A DNA stretch of 64,000 nucleotides from NCBI GenBank assembly GCA_905147135.1, contig LR990041.1, positions 19,777,907 through 19,841,906 of the forward strand, in the 5' to 3' direction. Below, piece after piece: positions 37,601 through 46,277 of the stretch. This DNA is from Blastobasis lacticolella. Lineage: Eukaryota > Arthropoda > Insecta > Lepidoptera > Blastobasidae. The position numbers and the translations under genes are program-made. The stretch's first letter is position 1; every line of letters begins with the position of its first letter. The notes beneath the pieces are model-generated. The model was not told the origin of the DNA, ran no database searches, and saw only the letters and a list, made by a program, of their open reading frames with translations.

Positions 37601-39699
37601 ATGTGCATAAGGTTTGTTTTCGGACTGCGGAAATTCGATCATGTGTCGGAGTTCCGAAAGCAACTAAAGTGGCTCCCGGTTCGTTTACGTAGGGATCTCC
37701 ATATGCTGTCACTCCTATATACAGTACTTTTTAATCCCTCTGTTCCGCATTATCTAAAAGAGCGTTTCCAATTCCTATCTTCCTCCCATTCCCTTTCTCT
37801 CCGCTCTTCTGATAACCTTCTTCTAAATGTCACACTTCACTCCTCTAACTTCTATTCTAAGTCGTTCACTGTCCAGTCGATTCGACTCTGGAACTCATTG
37901 CCTGTCGAAATCCTTCTGGCAAAAACCTTAACAACCTTTAAAAAGCTGGTTAAAGCGCACTTTCTCAAAGCTGTCACATAGGGATCCATCATCATCAACG
38001 TCTCACTTCACTCATTGGCGGATACATGATAAACATCAAAATATGTATTTTATTTTTATTTTATCATCTTTATATTGTTTTGTGATGTTTAATTAATTGG
38101 TATTATGTATTTATGGTATTGTATTTTAGTGATATAGGTTTATTAATATTAATGAAATATGCCACAGTAATGTTCAGTAGAACAGACTTACCATCTATCC
38201 TAGTGTATACTCTGTTTTTAGATGTTTAAGGTTGCCTGGAAGAAATCGCTTTAAGCGATAAGGCCACCGGTTGCTTTTATTTGCTTATTTTTTTTTCTCT
38301 GTTTTTGTTTTATTCTATGTATAAGCAATAAAGAATTTTTCATTCATTTCAAATATCTTTGTGGAAGCAATTTTACCAATGATGAAGAATTGCAATCAGC
38401 CAACATTTTTGCAAAGTGGCTAAAACAGTCACTGTGACGATAGAAATTTATAATACTTTTTCATGTATTTTTTTTATGTCATACGGTAGGCAAACAGGCA
38501 AGCGGGCCACCTGATGGATAATGGTCACCACTGCCTAGAGACAATAGCAACACCAAGAGTATCGCCAACCACCTCTATAACACGTTGCTCTGTGTATGTA
38601 TGTATGTTGAAATGTTAATTAGAAGACTTTATACCTATATTGAAAAGTAATGTGGGTTTTATTTCTTTTATACCTCTGTGACCCGGTTATGTCAATTTAT
38701 GATTAGACCTACCGCGTATAATGCGCCAACGGTTTTTCCAAAGTGTACCGGTGTTACTTAGGTACCTACCATCAACAAGGCACCTAAGTATAACCGAACG
38801 ATGATGAATGACGAAATGATGCCTACTGACTATATTGACATAACAAACGATAACAAAGAATTGGGGAAACCCAACACGGCGCCGCGCAGTGCGCATAATG
38901 GCCAATAAATAACATATAACTCGCCTTGTCGTATTAATAATGCATATTTCTATTAACCTCGTTGTTTGCTTGTTTGTTGTAGGTAATTGGAGTAATTCCC
39001 GTATACATTATACAGTTTGTGCCACAACTGGATTCCGACATTAATTGTACTCGTATCGATATATTTCACCTATCTAGTACTAAAGTTTCTGAGACAAGCC
39101 GCTTACAGACGGTCATGTCGGTCATGGCGAATCTGTAAAGGTTCCTTGGTTTACTACGGAACCGGAACCCAAAAAAAGATACTTTTTTTTCTCAATGCGT
39201 AATGACATTAATTAATACCGAGTCTTAAGCATGTGTCCAAGAACTGTATAAGCTAAATGGTAATTGAACGCTTTGTTGCAGGGGCGACACGACGATGATA
39301 GTGAGCGTGTGCGCCGGCATCCTCGTGGGGTCCTGGACCAACTACCGGCTCGGGAACATGGCCGCCAGCGGCACCGACCCCCCGTACGAGATCATCTGGC
39401 CCTCCGTCGAGATGCTGGGCTGTACCATCCTCCGCACCATCCTCGGATTCTGCGGTGTCGTGGCCACCCGCGCCATCGCCAAGTCTATCTCCTACGCCTT
39501 CATATGCGCCCTTCTAGGCCAGGACAAGAACGAGCTACGCAACTCCGAGGACAGCCTCAACAACAAACATAAGATCTTAGTGGAACTCAGCTACAAATAT
39601 TTCACGTACGGCATGATCGGATTTAATACCACGTATGTGTTTCCGAACGTCTTCGAGCTGCTCAAGATCAATAGGCCGACGTATTATACGGAGATTTGA
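19677..39699 (+). CDS. Sgpp: Sphingosine-1-phosphate phosphatase (Sgpp), complete in four exons
   Basis: The enzyme removes phosphate from sphingosine-1-phosphate in the endoplasmic reticulum membrane, returning sphingosine to ceramide synthesis and limiting S1P signalling. Exons 19677-20085, 22796-23046, 24953-25125 and 39282-39699 join in phase with GT/AG sites and give 416 residues. The PAP2 motifs are KDIIRWPRP (C1, exon 2), PSTH (C2, exon 2) and SRIYLGMH then D (C3, split between exons 2 and 3 just before DIAAG). These fit SGPP closely. The N-terminus is acidic and Ser/Thr-rich, and several hydrophobic membrane segments follow (for example FWYWVFVIGTALGDEIFYA). The ATG at 19677 has an insect-like ACAATG context; an upstream in-frame ATG at 19554 looks like UTR. 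Intron 3 is 14.2 kb and full of LINEs. Whether it matches SGPP1 or SGPP2 better cannot be settled here. Confidence 0.93.
20086..21412. other. Sgpp intron 1, left part
   Basis: Apart from the tandem duplication at 20404-20581 I see nothing in this stretch. Confidence 0.5.
20404..20581 (+). repeat. Tandem duplication, two copies of an 89-bp unit
   Basis: The unit starting TTATCACACTACAA at 20404 recurs at 20493 with only a few differences (for example CATGGGAAAA against CATGTGAAAA). It lies in Sgpp intron 1. Confidence 0.9.
21413..22531. mobile_element. Non-autonomous hAT element with TATCCGG-rich ends
   Basis: The ends are TAGAGATGTAACGGATA and TATCCGTTTCATCTCTA, terminal inverted repeats differing at one of 17 positions. 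They are flanked by a perfect 8-bp duplication, CTAGAGAC (21405-21412 and 22532-22539). This is diagnostic of hAT. Both subterminal zones (about 21425-21520 and 22440-22510) contain dense TATCCGG/CCGGATA repeats that could bind transposase. No transposase frame is present. The middle (about 21720-22080) looks like a minus-strand LINE fragment carried inside. Confidence 0.88.
23047..24179. other. Sgpp intron 2, left part
   Basis: 23140-23550 is rich in CTCGAG/GAGCTC words and holds the palindrome at 23484-23548. 23640-23900 has nothing recognised. The minus open frame at 23963-24244 lacks motifs. Confidence 0.45.
23484..23548. repeat. 30-bp-arm palindrome
   Basis: GAGCCCACAATAGACTCGAG (23484-23503) begins the left arm, and the right arm at 23519-23548 is its reverse complement with one mismatch. 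The loop is GAACT. It could form a hairpin in intronic RNA. Confidence 0.85.
24180..24441. repeat. Template-switch rearrangement: duplicated 88-bp segment around inverted pieces
   Basis: 24180-24267 and 24354-24441 are copies of one 88-bp segment, differing at one base (CACGG against CATGG). Between them, 24268-24289 is the reverse complement of 24425-24446, and 24291-24355 is the reverse complement of Sgpp 22776-22840. The order forward, back, exon 2 back, forward again is what serial strand switching during replication would leave. Confidence 0.9.
24291..24355 (-). pseudogene. Inverted 65-bp copy of the Sgpp exon 2 acceptor and C1-motif codons
   Basis: This is a perfect reverse complement of 22776-22840 by my reading. 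It contains the polypyrimidine-poor acceptor end, AG, and the codons for the C1 motif KDIIRWPRP. Being antisense it cannot be spliced in as an exon of this gene. It could pair with the true exon in the pre-mRNA. Confidence 0.92.
24549..24666 (+). repeat. SINE, 3' part only
   Basis: This has the same body as 18900-19029 (AATAAGTATGTATTTAAAAG to GTCCACGATGATT). The tRNA-like head is absent. A second repeat (GGCAAGCGGGCCACCTG at about 24690-24745) follows immediately. Confidence 0.85.
24690..24745. repeat. Short dispersed repeat with AGCGGGCC core
   Basis: GGCAAGCGGGCCACCTG then AAGTGGTCACCGCTGCCTA recur in similar form at 36029-36060 and 38487-38560, a common lepidopteran repeat tail. Confidence 0.65.
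25126..26044. other. Sgpp intron 3, left part
   Basis: I recognise no element here. The short plus-strand open frames (25482-25776) are A/T-rich and lack motifs. Confidence 0.4.
26045..27170 (-). pseudogene. LINE ORF2 endonuclease, decayed and split by a MITE
   Basis: Read on the minus strand, CHQNIRCLSNKTTKLEVLLT (near 27120) and LIITEHWLQRDQL are the start of a LINE endonuclease. The frame enters a MITE at 26968 and resumes at about 26719 with TYYCRPNIRHGGSCIYT. It continues with DALILGDTNIN (near 26480), VFSNLPTECVGV and THLSDHSAQ (near 26280), and ends around 26050 before any reverse transcriptase. Several stops and frameshifts are present. The RT half is missing. Confidence 0.8.
26719..26968. 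mobile_element. Foldback MITE inside the LINE endonuclease
   Basis: The arms begin GCGCTTATTACACATTCC at 26721 and mirror at 26966. They share AAAAAGCGTGAGAGCAAA and a CATTCCACTTTG segment. The right arm has a short internal insertion near 26935. A second full copy is at 53515-53757 and a half copy at 43786-43850. Confidence 0.85.
27290..28050 (-). pseudogene. LINE ORF1 (gag-like), frameshifted
   Basis: This is the RNA-binding ORF1 protein of the LINE whose endonuclease follows. The N-terminus is a Gln/Lys-rich coiled coil (KLSELSDKIIAQTALITSQN, MHQSKIIEQQKVNG). A basic low-complexity middle follows, then a conserved C-terminal module (YIQAWSFKPETTTENVLSSL, RHASFVIGIPETV). The frame as read from 28016 runs to 27174, but after about 27305 the family-like continuation (WPPGIRFANWF) is in another frame, so one indel lies near 27300-27310. 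The start is uncertain. Confidence 0.78.
28338..28540 (-). repeat. SINE, head slightly truncated
   Basis: This is a minus-strand copy with the B-box complement (GGGATTCGAACCCGGGACC at about 28502) and the family body. The A-box end has decayed. Confidence 0.85.
28870..29385 (-). mobile_element. RTE-type LINE reverse transcriptase fragment
   Basis: On the minus strand, frames interrupted by stops read EDGITSDILKARA (near 29320), YSIIDHIFTVRQIIQKSEEY (near 29010) and PLCLAFVDYEKAFDS (near 28940), the RTE-clade RT palm start. No open frame remains. Confidence 0.75.
29629..29834. mobile_element. Foldback element with ACCTCGAT-type arms
   Basis: TACTTTACCTCGAT at 29631 and GATGTAAAGTA at 29823-29832 close an imperfect palindrome. 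Both arms contain GGTACATTTCATCGA or its complement and repeated ACCTCGA words. It is about 205 bp, with an A/T-rich loop near 29715-29750. Confidence 0.75.
30225..30380 (-). repeat. LINE 3'-end repeat, copy 1
   Basis: This is nearly the same sequence as 44650-44838 (ATTAAATATCTCTTTCAATC, AAAAAGGAGGGGGGTAGG, CCCACGCCAGTCACGACCGG). Read on the minus strand it ends in an A-rich tail, so it is probably a LINE 3' end. Confidence 0.7.
30643..30806. repeat. Minisatellite with CCCTA-rich 22-bp unit
   Basis: Three clean copies of a 22-bp unit (TACCACTATCTTACCCCTAC plus CC) lie near 30701-30766, within a longer CCCTA-rich tract. It is not the insect telomere repeat TTAGG. Confidence 0.8.
30915..33990 (-). 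mobile_element. Minus-strand LINE, near full-length ORF2, with poly(A) tail
   Basis: The 3' end is a poly(A) run seen as T15 at about 30916-30930. The 3' UTR is 31065-30931 and coding similarity runs up to about 33950. It lies in Sgpp intron 3, antisense to the gene. The 5' end abuts an RTE fragment near 33985. Confidence 0.8.
31066..33700 (-). pseudogene. LINE ORF2 endonuclease-RT with in-frame stops
   Basis: Read on the minus strand, the endonuclease shows MSVYRPPASSF (33492), VVCGDFNIDLLDVS and KLQSDHCGQLAVF. One in-frame stop at 33145-33147 separates it from the next frame (33012-31774), which has FRPVSVLPALSKIFEKII, GVFCDLSKAFDCV and GVPQGSILGPFLFLIYVNDL. The catalytic box reads FTDD where FADD is usual. 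A further in-frame stop at 31774 precedes the final segment (31755-31066, ending RFYNKVPTDIQ). With at least two stops it is dead. The Jockey-like group is inferred from motif style. Confidence 0.88.
33985..35985 (-). mobile_element. RTE-type LINE fragment, decayed
   Basis: On the minus strand, broken frames read YVTEEEAYNALNKMKYSRSP then GDDSITTEALK (near 35800), KILDKHQP (near 35340), KQGDPLSPKLFASTLENIW (near 34910), FADDTV (near 34780), STVSELQQMLHEHNAASLE (near 34750) and DINMSKTKLMINATKYR (near 34680). A degenerate C-terminus lies near 34100-34240. A small palindromic element interrupts it at 35065-35146. No complete frame survives. Confidence 0.72.
35065..35146. mobile_element. 82-bp element with 17-bp perfect inverted ends
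   Basis: GGCGCTGTCCTAATTGG at 35065-35081 is the exact reverse complement of 35130-35146. It sits within the RTE fragment. No clear target duplication is visible. Confidence 0.65.
36019..36060. repeat. Short dispersed repeat with AGCGGGCC core, copy 2
   Basis: GGCAAGCGGGCCGCCTGATG then AAGTGGTCACCAC matches the repeats at 24690 and 38487. Confidence 0.6.
36625..38350 (+). mobile_element. 5'-truncated LINE with 12-bp target duplication
   Basis: AAATATCTTTGT at 36613-36624 and 38351-38362 is a perfect target duplication, so the ends are exact. The element starts inside RT, has a 3' UTR from 37982, and ends near AATAAAGAATTTTTCATTC. The 3' UTR contains GGTTGCCTGGAAGAAATCGC, which recurs in the tail copy at 56616. 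It is sense-oriented in Sgpp intron 3. 5' truncation is the usual result of incomplete target-primed reverse transcription. Confidence 0.92.
36626..37981 (+). pseudogene. LINE reverse transcriptase, N-terminally truncated but open
   Basis: The frame is open from the 5' truncation point to the stop at 37979-37981. It shows YRPISILPFLSKVLERL, LTVLTLLDFRSAFNTVDFD (block A), ESGVPQGGVLSPLLFSIFIN (block B) and YADD in HLYADDLQIY (block C). The C-terminus is KSFTVQSIRLWNSLPVEI. The endonuclease and any ORF1 are missing, so it cannot transpose on its own. The CR1/Jockey-like group is inferred. Confidence 0.9.
38363..39281. other. Sgpp intron 3, right end
   Basis: 38487-38560 is another AGCGGGCC-core dispersed repeat (GGCAAGCGGGCCACCTGATG). 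The rest has no recognised feature. The exon 4 acceptor CTTTGTTGCAG ends at 39281. Confidence 0.5.
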
Positions 39700-40724
39700 T
39701 AGTGGTCGCGAGAGGTAAGGCTGAAGGTGTCTTGCTGACGAGATGTAAAGGTGAGGTTTTTGGTCGATCAAATGAGCTTATTTGGAAGAGCGTTGTAAAT
39801 AATATTTACTTTAAAGTTTTGGGACTATTGCGAAATAGAAAAGGAAATACCGTACACAAAGTTTGTTTTAATAGAGAAAATTAAAAGCAATTGGAAGGTT
39901 TATAAGCAAGAAAAAAAGGGTATGTAGGGGTAAAGTAGCTGTACAGTAAGTTTTGGGTAAGTGTAGGGTAGGGGTAGGTCGCCACGCGAACAAGGTCGCG
40001 CCGGGTCCACTAGTTACTTACATTAATATTTCCCGTGTTATCGTTGTCACTTAATTGTTTTCTTTTTTTACAGTTGAAACGTACTTTAAAGTCTTATCAG
40101 GAATGTACGAGATCGATATATGTTTGGCACTACCGTTGCTGTTACTTGCTGTTACCAGTGTAAGAAATGAGTTCTAAAAAGTTCCGAAATACCCTACCTC
40201 ATATATTTTTAGGCAGGCTGTACAAAGGTACAGACGGCTTAATAAGTGGTCTAGCATCCTAAAATGGGTGACTCACGTACGAACTTATAGTATGCGGTTT
40301 TTAGGTTCACGAACTTACTCGACTCGACGTAGGTGATAGACATACGAGCTTAAAGTACGCGGTTTTTAAGTTCACGAACTTACTCGGCTCGCTTTTCTAT
40401 GAATTCCGTAAATAATTCCTGTCAATATCTTCTAAAATCAGTCTGTTTCGCAACAAATCAAAAGGTTAATTAAACGTGAACTAATTCCATGCACAAAACA
40501 CAACTGGCGACCTATTTATACTTAACGTAACTTGTGATCCACAAACACGCCCCATCAAACTGTAAATAATGTTGCTTGCCTTTTTTATAAGTGTATAGGG
40601 ATACCGCACACCTAATATCTTGAGGAAGAGCATTTCAAAGTCTGGCAGCCTACAGAGCGAAAGATTTCACACATTCATACATCACACATCTTCTCATACA
40701 TTTACGCCGGTTGAGGGCACTCCT
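39700..40724. other. Sgpp 3' UTR and flank
   Basis: No close AATAAA follows the stop. ATTAAA occurs at 39880-39885 and AATAAAATAAA near 41083. 40270-40390 holds two related copies of a short sequence (around TACGAACTTA and CGGTTTTTAAG). Confidence 0.4.
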
Positions 40725-40977
40725 GTAGCCGTATTCACAATGGCTCGGAAATCGGATTCGGATACGGAATCGACAAAAGACCCCGCAAAAGTTCTTAGGA
40801 AAATGTGGTTTCAGTTAATTTTGATGAAATTTTCATATGTTATAGAGAGTAGAGTTTCCGTGGAATCTATTGGGATTCTGAATAACAGTTTTCGAATCGA
40901 TCGACACGGATTCACCGCTCACGAATTTCGTGTCGAATCGTTCGGAAACGGTTTCGAACCATTGTGAATACGGCTAC
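40725..40977. mobile_element. 253-bp MITE with TAGCCGTATTCACAATGG ends, copy 1
   Basis: The ends GTAGCCGTATTCACAATGG and CCATTGTGAATACGGCTAC are perfect inverted repeats. Taking TAGCC as the true end, CTG is repeated on both sides as a 3-bp target duplication. A copy of the same length is at 45644. Confidence 0.88.
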
Positions 40978-41211
40978 TGACCTGCCCTTACAAAATACGT
41001 GTTAAGAGAAACTAGAAAAGAGATGTTGAAGTACCTATTGGCGCTACTGGCGAAAACTTTCATTGTTTGTTTAACCATTGAAATAAAATAAATGTTTGGA
41101 TTCCGAAAATTTCATACCACATTGTACCTATAGATATGGCCATTTTAATTAGTATTAGTAAATAGTTTATCTTTTATTACACCGGTCTATAAGGGGTTAA
41201 ATTATTTTAGT

Positions 41212-41640
41212 TAATGAGGAGTTTTCCAGTAGGTATTGATAGTTGGTTTCAAAAAGCATCAATAGATGGCGCTTCTACAATTTTGGTAATCTTTTTATAA
41301 TTTGTATGATGGTAGCAGTGATATCATGCAGCCATCTAATACTAAACCTAAAAATTAAATGTTTATTAATATAAACATAACTGTTAAAGGTTGAACGAAG
41401 TGTAAAATGAAATATTTATAGAAGTTGGCACTATGTTCCATTATTATTACAACCTCTAAAATTGTTGAAAACTATTGACAAATACAATTTATCCAATATA
41501 ATGTACCCAGTGTTTATATCCTGTTTGCTAAGAACTTATTTCAAGCGATTATCAATTACCAAAATTGTAGGGGCGCCATCTAGTAAGTGGTTAGGAATGC
41601 TTTAGATACCTATTGGAAAACTGCTCATTATGATAAACAA
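41212..41640. mobile_element. 429-bp TIR element
   Basis: TAATGAGGAGTTTTCCAGTA at the left matches the reverse complement of the right end (41616-41640) except for a few bases. Inner parts of the arms (GATGGCGC near 41265 and GCGCCATC near 41573, with CTACAATTTTGGTAAT) also pair. It has no ORF. Confidence 0.75.
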
Positions 41641-42297
41641 ATGGGAAGGGTAGGTTTCTTTCATTCGTATACACTTATTCCTTTTTAAGTTATAAGGTAC
41701 GAGAAAGTACGTCTACAATAAGTACCTATGCCAAATGTTAGCAGACGGTAAGAAATATATGTCGTCGCGTGAAGGAAAGGGTGTATCAGGATCATTGTCA
41801 TCAGGGTGGTGATATCAGTATTAGATCGTCCAGATAAATTAAAGAGAAGGCTCACATTTACTCCACTGTATTTATTCCAATTCATTTTTGCACATCACTT
41901 ATAATTTCACTTGAAATCAGAGCAGTATCACAATGTAGGCAGTTGAGGTGATTAACTTTCTTATTTCAAAATTGATTTTAAAATTACTTTATTTTCAAAC
42001 GTAAATAACACTTTCTATAAACGAAATGTGGAGACAGTTTCAAGACGCGTCACTCCTCGGCGGCGGTCGCGCCAAGAATGGCCGCCACTCCGCCCGAGTC
42101 GTGCCGTCGAGACTCTGTCAGCACGCCCCACCAGAGGGCGCACTCCCACTTCCGTTTTCTTCGTCATGAGTCCGTACTATTGACCACATGATTCCATACT
42201 ATTGACCGCATCCGTCATATATATTGTCTACCTAATCTTTTTGCTAATAAGATGGCCTCTCACGAATTAACCGTCGAGTAAGTAATAGAGGTGGTTA

Positions 42298-42530
42298 TTT
42301 AACACTTTGCGTTGTGATTTCATAATGGAACTCTTATTATATTATGAATTAAATCACCTTTTGTACACTAGTTCTACTTTATTATACATTTATTTTATTA
42401 AATTTGATCCGGTTTCGAATTACTCTGCTTTCTATTACTATCCGGAAGATGAGTTAATCGGAACCGGTGGCAATTTCATAAAATTTGTATAATAAAATGG
42501 AACTGGTGTACAAATGGTCATAAATGATAC
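42298..42530. mobile_element. Miniature PLE-derived palindrome
   Basis: The left edge ATTTAACACTTTG and TATGAATTAAATCAC match the left edge of the PLE at 2633-2690. Both arms then match the PLE terminus (GTACACTAGTTC, ATCCGGTTTCGAATTACTC; inverted on the right), with no coding sequence between. The hammerhead-like core is degraded (CGGAAC on the right arm where the full element has CGAAAC). Confidence 0.78.
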
Positions 42531-44285
42531 AGACTGGTGATAAATAACGTCACAGTTATCACTGTGACTTTTCACGAAGGAACTATGTTACAATATCACG
42601 CCATAACTTAAAGGACACGCGACAATAAGGACGGTGAGAGGGCATCGGTGTATTTATATCAATAGTTTCCCAATCGGCGTCGTGTTAGGGCAATAATGAA
42701 TGTGGCGTAAAAAGGTACTGTAGCCGATACTAGTGGCGTTATTTATTGTCCATATCTAGCACTTATTCGAAGTGAAATTCGTGAGAGGCCCTATTAGCAA
42801 AGAAATTGAGTGGTTTAAACCATCACGGGGTGCCAATCGGCTCCTAAAACTGTTCAACCAGTTTCAACTGTCAGGGTCCCCAGCGGTCACCCATCCAGTT
42901 ACCGGAATCGGCGTGCGTTACTTATCTTTTATTATCAGTCTTGCTATCAGAATGAGGGCGTTCTTTTATATTATAAATTCAATGAATATTTTAATGATCT
43001 TCCGATCTATGCGTTATAAATAACCATCGACACCTTCGTACGGGTTTTCTCGGGGCTTCTCTATTATTTTATTTGGAAAACTTCGAGATCAAATCATTAC
43101 ATGATTTTATAAACATATGGGTAATATTTCGCCATTTATAAGTTTTCACATATAATTATAGTATAAATTGTATTTAAGTACATATGACAACAACATTGAT
43201 CCACCTAATGTGTAGAACGTGGGTAGAGTGGGTACCCACCAAAGGTAAAAGGTAAGTTTGCATGTATAATACATAAAAACCTTCCAGATAAAATTCTCTA
43301 AATGATACTGAAAACCGCTTCAAAATCAGAATGCGTGGTTTAGATGGAGTAGCGGTTATACAGAAAAACAGACAGACTGTATGTTATACTATGTATAATT
43401 AATACCTATCCATTGTCTATTAAAATATCGTCGGTAATTCCGATAGGGCTAAATTTATTTGGATCGTGGAAACTGGGAATCTACGCGTGATTCGTTTACA
43501 CATGTCGTCGTCGGGAATCCCCATGCGTAAATTGGTATCAAGGATGCATTGGCGCCCGCCAAATAAGTTCATTTTATTTATAGCCACGTGGGAAAACTCC
43601 CAGCCAGTGCAAACGTAGGAAATACAGCCCCTTTTTTTAGATTTCGTTCCCATCGCGTGTTGTGCCAAATGACGTTCTTTGCAAGTTTGGGTTCCGCTGG
43701 GGATACTGGGTGAATGGTTTAGGGCTTCGTGACGATATTATTTTTATTTCTTATAGCTTATACGCTTGTTACATTTGGCTATATTCAGAAGCAAAAAGCG
43801 TGAGAGCAAATCGAAGTGAAATATATTGCTCATAGAATGAGGTAAATTTTCTCCCATTTACTCCATCTCCGCTCTTGTCTTTCTACTAGGTCCTCTTTAG
43901 TATAACGTATTATGCCAAAATGTCGATGTTATTAGAGCACTATGGGTTGCAAACTTGGCTAATAAACAACTCTCCAGATGCCCAACATTATATATAGAAT
44001 CGTAGTTACATGCGCGTTTGCGATGTTGCGCAGTTTTATACTTATGTAAATACCATAATATTATACAGAATAATGAGATGATCAGCATCCAAAGTCCCGC
44101 TTTCCAAGTCTTCCTGCCTCACTCCGTCCGGTCAGCGAACTTCAGCAACCACGAGTCGTAATACGGGTGTTAATGTTTCTTGATTTGCTCTTCAATACTA
44201 CAAAATTGCAGTTATTTATAAGATAAAGTAATTCGGGATCAGCCTTCTCGTTAAAACAGAGATCTGAGTGATGAGTTTAATTGTA
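42531..44285. other. Intergenic, sparse
   Basis: Apart from a half copy of the foldback MITE at 43786-43850 I recognise nothing. The short open frames at 42772 and 43420 have no motifs. Confidence 0.4.
43786..43850. repeat. Solo arm of the foldback MITE family
   Basis: ATTCAGAAGCAAAAAGCGTG and AGAGCAAATCGAAGTGAAAT match one arm of 26719-26968. The other arm is absent. Confidence 0.7.
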
Positions 44286-44484
44286 TGTGTCCCCATTTCG
44301 GAATCCTCACTTTGGTGAACAACATGTTGGAGTAACTATGCCAAAAAGTAGTCATAAAATAGTACTAAATATTTATACTGTGGAATTTACAGTTACGGTT
44401 TGGTGAGGATTCTAGACTTACTGAAGTAAGCCCAGAATTCTCACCAATCTCTTAATCCAAGAGGATTATGGCTTTGGGGACACA
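44286..44484. mobile_element. TIR element with TGTGTCCCCA ends
   Basis: TGTGTCCCCATTTCGGAATC at the left and the mirrored TTTGGGGACACA at 44474-44484 define about 200 bp. An inner inverted pair (TTGGTGAGGATTCTAG and GAATTCTCACCAA) lies at 44399-44448. Confidence 0.65.
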
Positions 44485-44574
44485 ATTGTCTTTTGCATTA
44501 CATTTTACTTGAAAATAGAATTGTCTATGCATAGTTAATAATGTTAAAATAACATCAACAGTAACCAGAGCCTC

Positions 44575-44936
44575 AGTGTAAGTTTTGCTGCGATTTTACT
44601 TTACTAAAGCGTTTGCGTTTACGTCGAAATTAGTATGAAGAAAATACTTCATTTCAAAAATTCAAAATTCATAGTTTATTTATTGATTACGACATTAAAT
44701 ATCTCTTTCAATCGTCAAAAAGGAGGGGGGTAGGAAAGTAGGAAGGAGGCACACAGTGACACGCTGGCCGCCCCATGGCAGCAGCAAACTTACCCCACGC
44801 CAGTCACGACCGGCCCGTGCCCGGCAATGCCAGGCCATTTACGTACCACTAGATGGCGCTATACTTTTTACCATACTAATTTTCACGCAAACGCAAACGC
44901 GATACTAAAGTGTAACCGAAGCAAAACTTATTACAC
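44575..44936. mobile_element. TIR element interrupted by a LINE tail
   Basis: Arms 44575-44637 and 44872-44936 are inverted repeats (AGTGTAAGTTTTGCT, GCGTTTGCGTTT, AATTAGTATG). Between them lies the LINE 3'-end repeat 44650-44838, also found at 30225, so a LINE copy landed inside. Confidence 0.7.
44650..44838 (-). repeat. LINE 3'-end repeat, copy 2
   Basis: This is the same family as 30225-30380, with an extra GGAGGCACACAGTGACACGC stretch near 44745 that copy 1 lacks. Confidence 0.7.
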
Positions 44937-45514
44937 TCTAAGAACGAGTGATCTGCCCTGGCACAAACCTCTATGTTTTAGGCTGCAGTTTTGGATTTGC
45001 CTACAATAATTTAGAGATAGGGAATTTACCTGCAACCACTGCAAATTACCCGCCAGCAGTGGTTACAGTGGTAGATAGAGAGATAAACACTTTATTGCTC
45101 ATACAAAAACAATACAGTTGTAATCAGAAAGAGACAGTTGAGCAACGCCGGCCTTATCGCTACAAGCAGCAGCGTCATCTATTAACTGCCAGCTAGCTCA
45201 CTGCGCCAGCTCTATACATATCTACTGGATACGGCGAGAGCTGGCTTGTATCTACAAACTCATGAAACGATTTGATCAGCACTATTTGGTCAAAATAAAA
45301 TCAGTTATATTTATCGTATTATAAGAATATGAAAATAGATAAAAGTAAATACAAAACTGTAGCTTAACAGGGTCTGTCGTTAAAGTAGTATCTAATGTAG
45401 GTCTGAAAATAAATTATTATGCACAAGTAGATAGGATATATATCAACAAATTAGTCGTTGCCGTTGCAGGAGCAGTAGTAGGCTTTACACAGCCGAAAGG
45501 TTTTACACGATGGA

Positions 45515-45962
45515 ATGTTTGTGCATCGTCATAGTCATATCAGCCGAAAGACGCCCACTGCTGGGCATAGGCCTCCCCCAGAGTTCTCCACAAAGGCCGG
45601 TCCTATGCCTTCCGCATCCAGCTGGTACCTGCGATCTTTACCAGTAGCCGTATTCACAATGGCTCGGAAATCGGATTCGGATACGGATTCGACAAAGGAC
45701 CCTGCAAAAGTTCTTAGGAAAATGTGGTTTCAGTTAATTTTGATGAAGTTTTCATATGTTATAGAGAGTAGAGTTTCCGTGGAATCTATCGGGATTCTGA
45801 ATAACAGTTTTCGAATCGTTCGACACTGATTCGCCACTCACGAATTTCGTGTCGAATCGTTCGGAAACGGTTTCGAATCATTGTGAATACGGCTACAGGT
45901 CGTCGGTCCACCTTGTGGGAGGCCTGCCCACGCTGCGTCTTCCGGGACGTGCTTGTGCGCTT
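45515..45962 (-). mobile_element. LINE 3'-coding fragment, split by a MITE
   Basis: On the minus strand, GRPPTRWTDDL (near 45910) and AGTSWMRKA (near 45620), then RPLWRTLGEAYAQQWASFG, form the C-terminus of a common lepidopteran LINE. The MITE at 45644-45896 interrupts it. Removing the MITE restores the expected CCAGGTCG junction. Confidence 0.75.
45644..45896. mobile_element. 253-bp MITE with TAGCCGTATTCACAATGG ends, copy 2
   Basis: This copy has the same length and ends as 40725-40977 and only a few differences (for example GGATTCGACAAAGGACCC). CAG is repeated on both sides, and the uninterrupted LINE sequence shows that this is a true 3-bp target duplication. Confidence 0.9.
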
Positions 45963-46223
45963 AGGATAAACTATAAGTCAAAGTTTTCAGGACTAACTGG
46001 TTTGGCCTTGGCGTGAGCTTAGCATATATGAACTAGTTTAGCCTGAAATCGTGAAAACACTATTGTATAATAATTTATGAATTATGTATGTATTATTTTC
46101 TTTTATGCAGAATTCCCTTTATATTTGTTTCAAACTAAACTCGCGTTCTTTACACATATTATTATATTAGACGGGACTTGGACGCGACGTACCTTTATGA
46201 TTTGTTTTCCCGACGTTTCGGTA

Positions 46224-46277
46224 GGGTTACACCCACCGTGGTCGTGAGTCGTCTCGTGACCACGGTGGGTGTAACCC
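46224..46277. repeat. 20-bp-arm palindrome
   Basis: GGGTTACACCCACCGTGGTC at 46224-46243 is the exact reverse complement of 46258-46277. Just left, CCCGACGTTTCGG reads on the minus strand as CCGAAACGTCGGG, which resembles the GAAAC box of PLE hammerheads, so a PLE terminus is possible. Confidence 0.75.
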
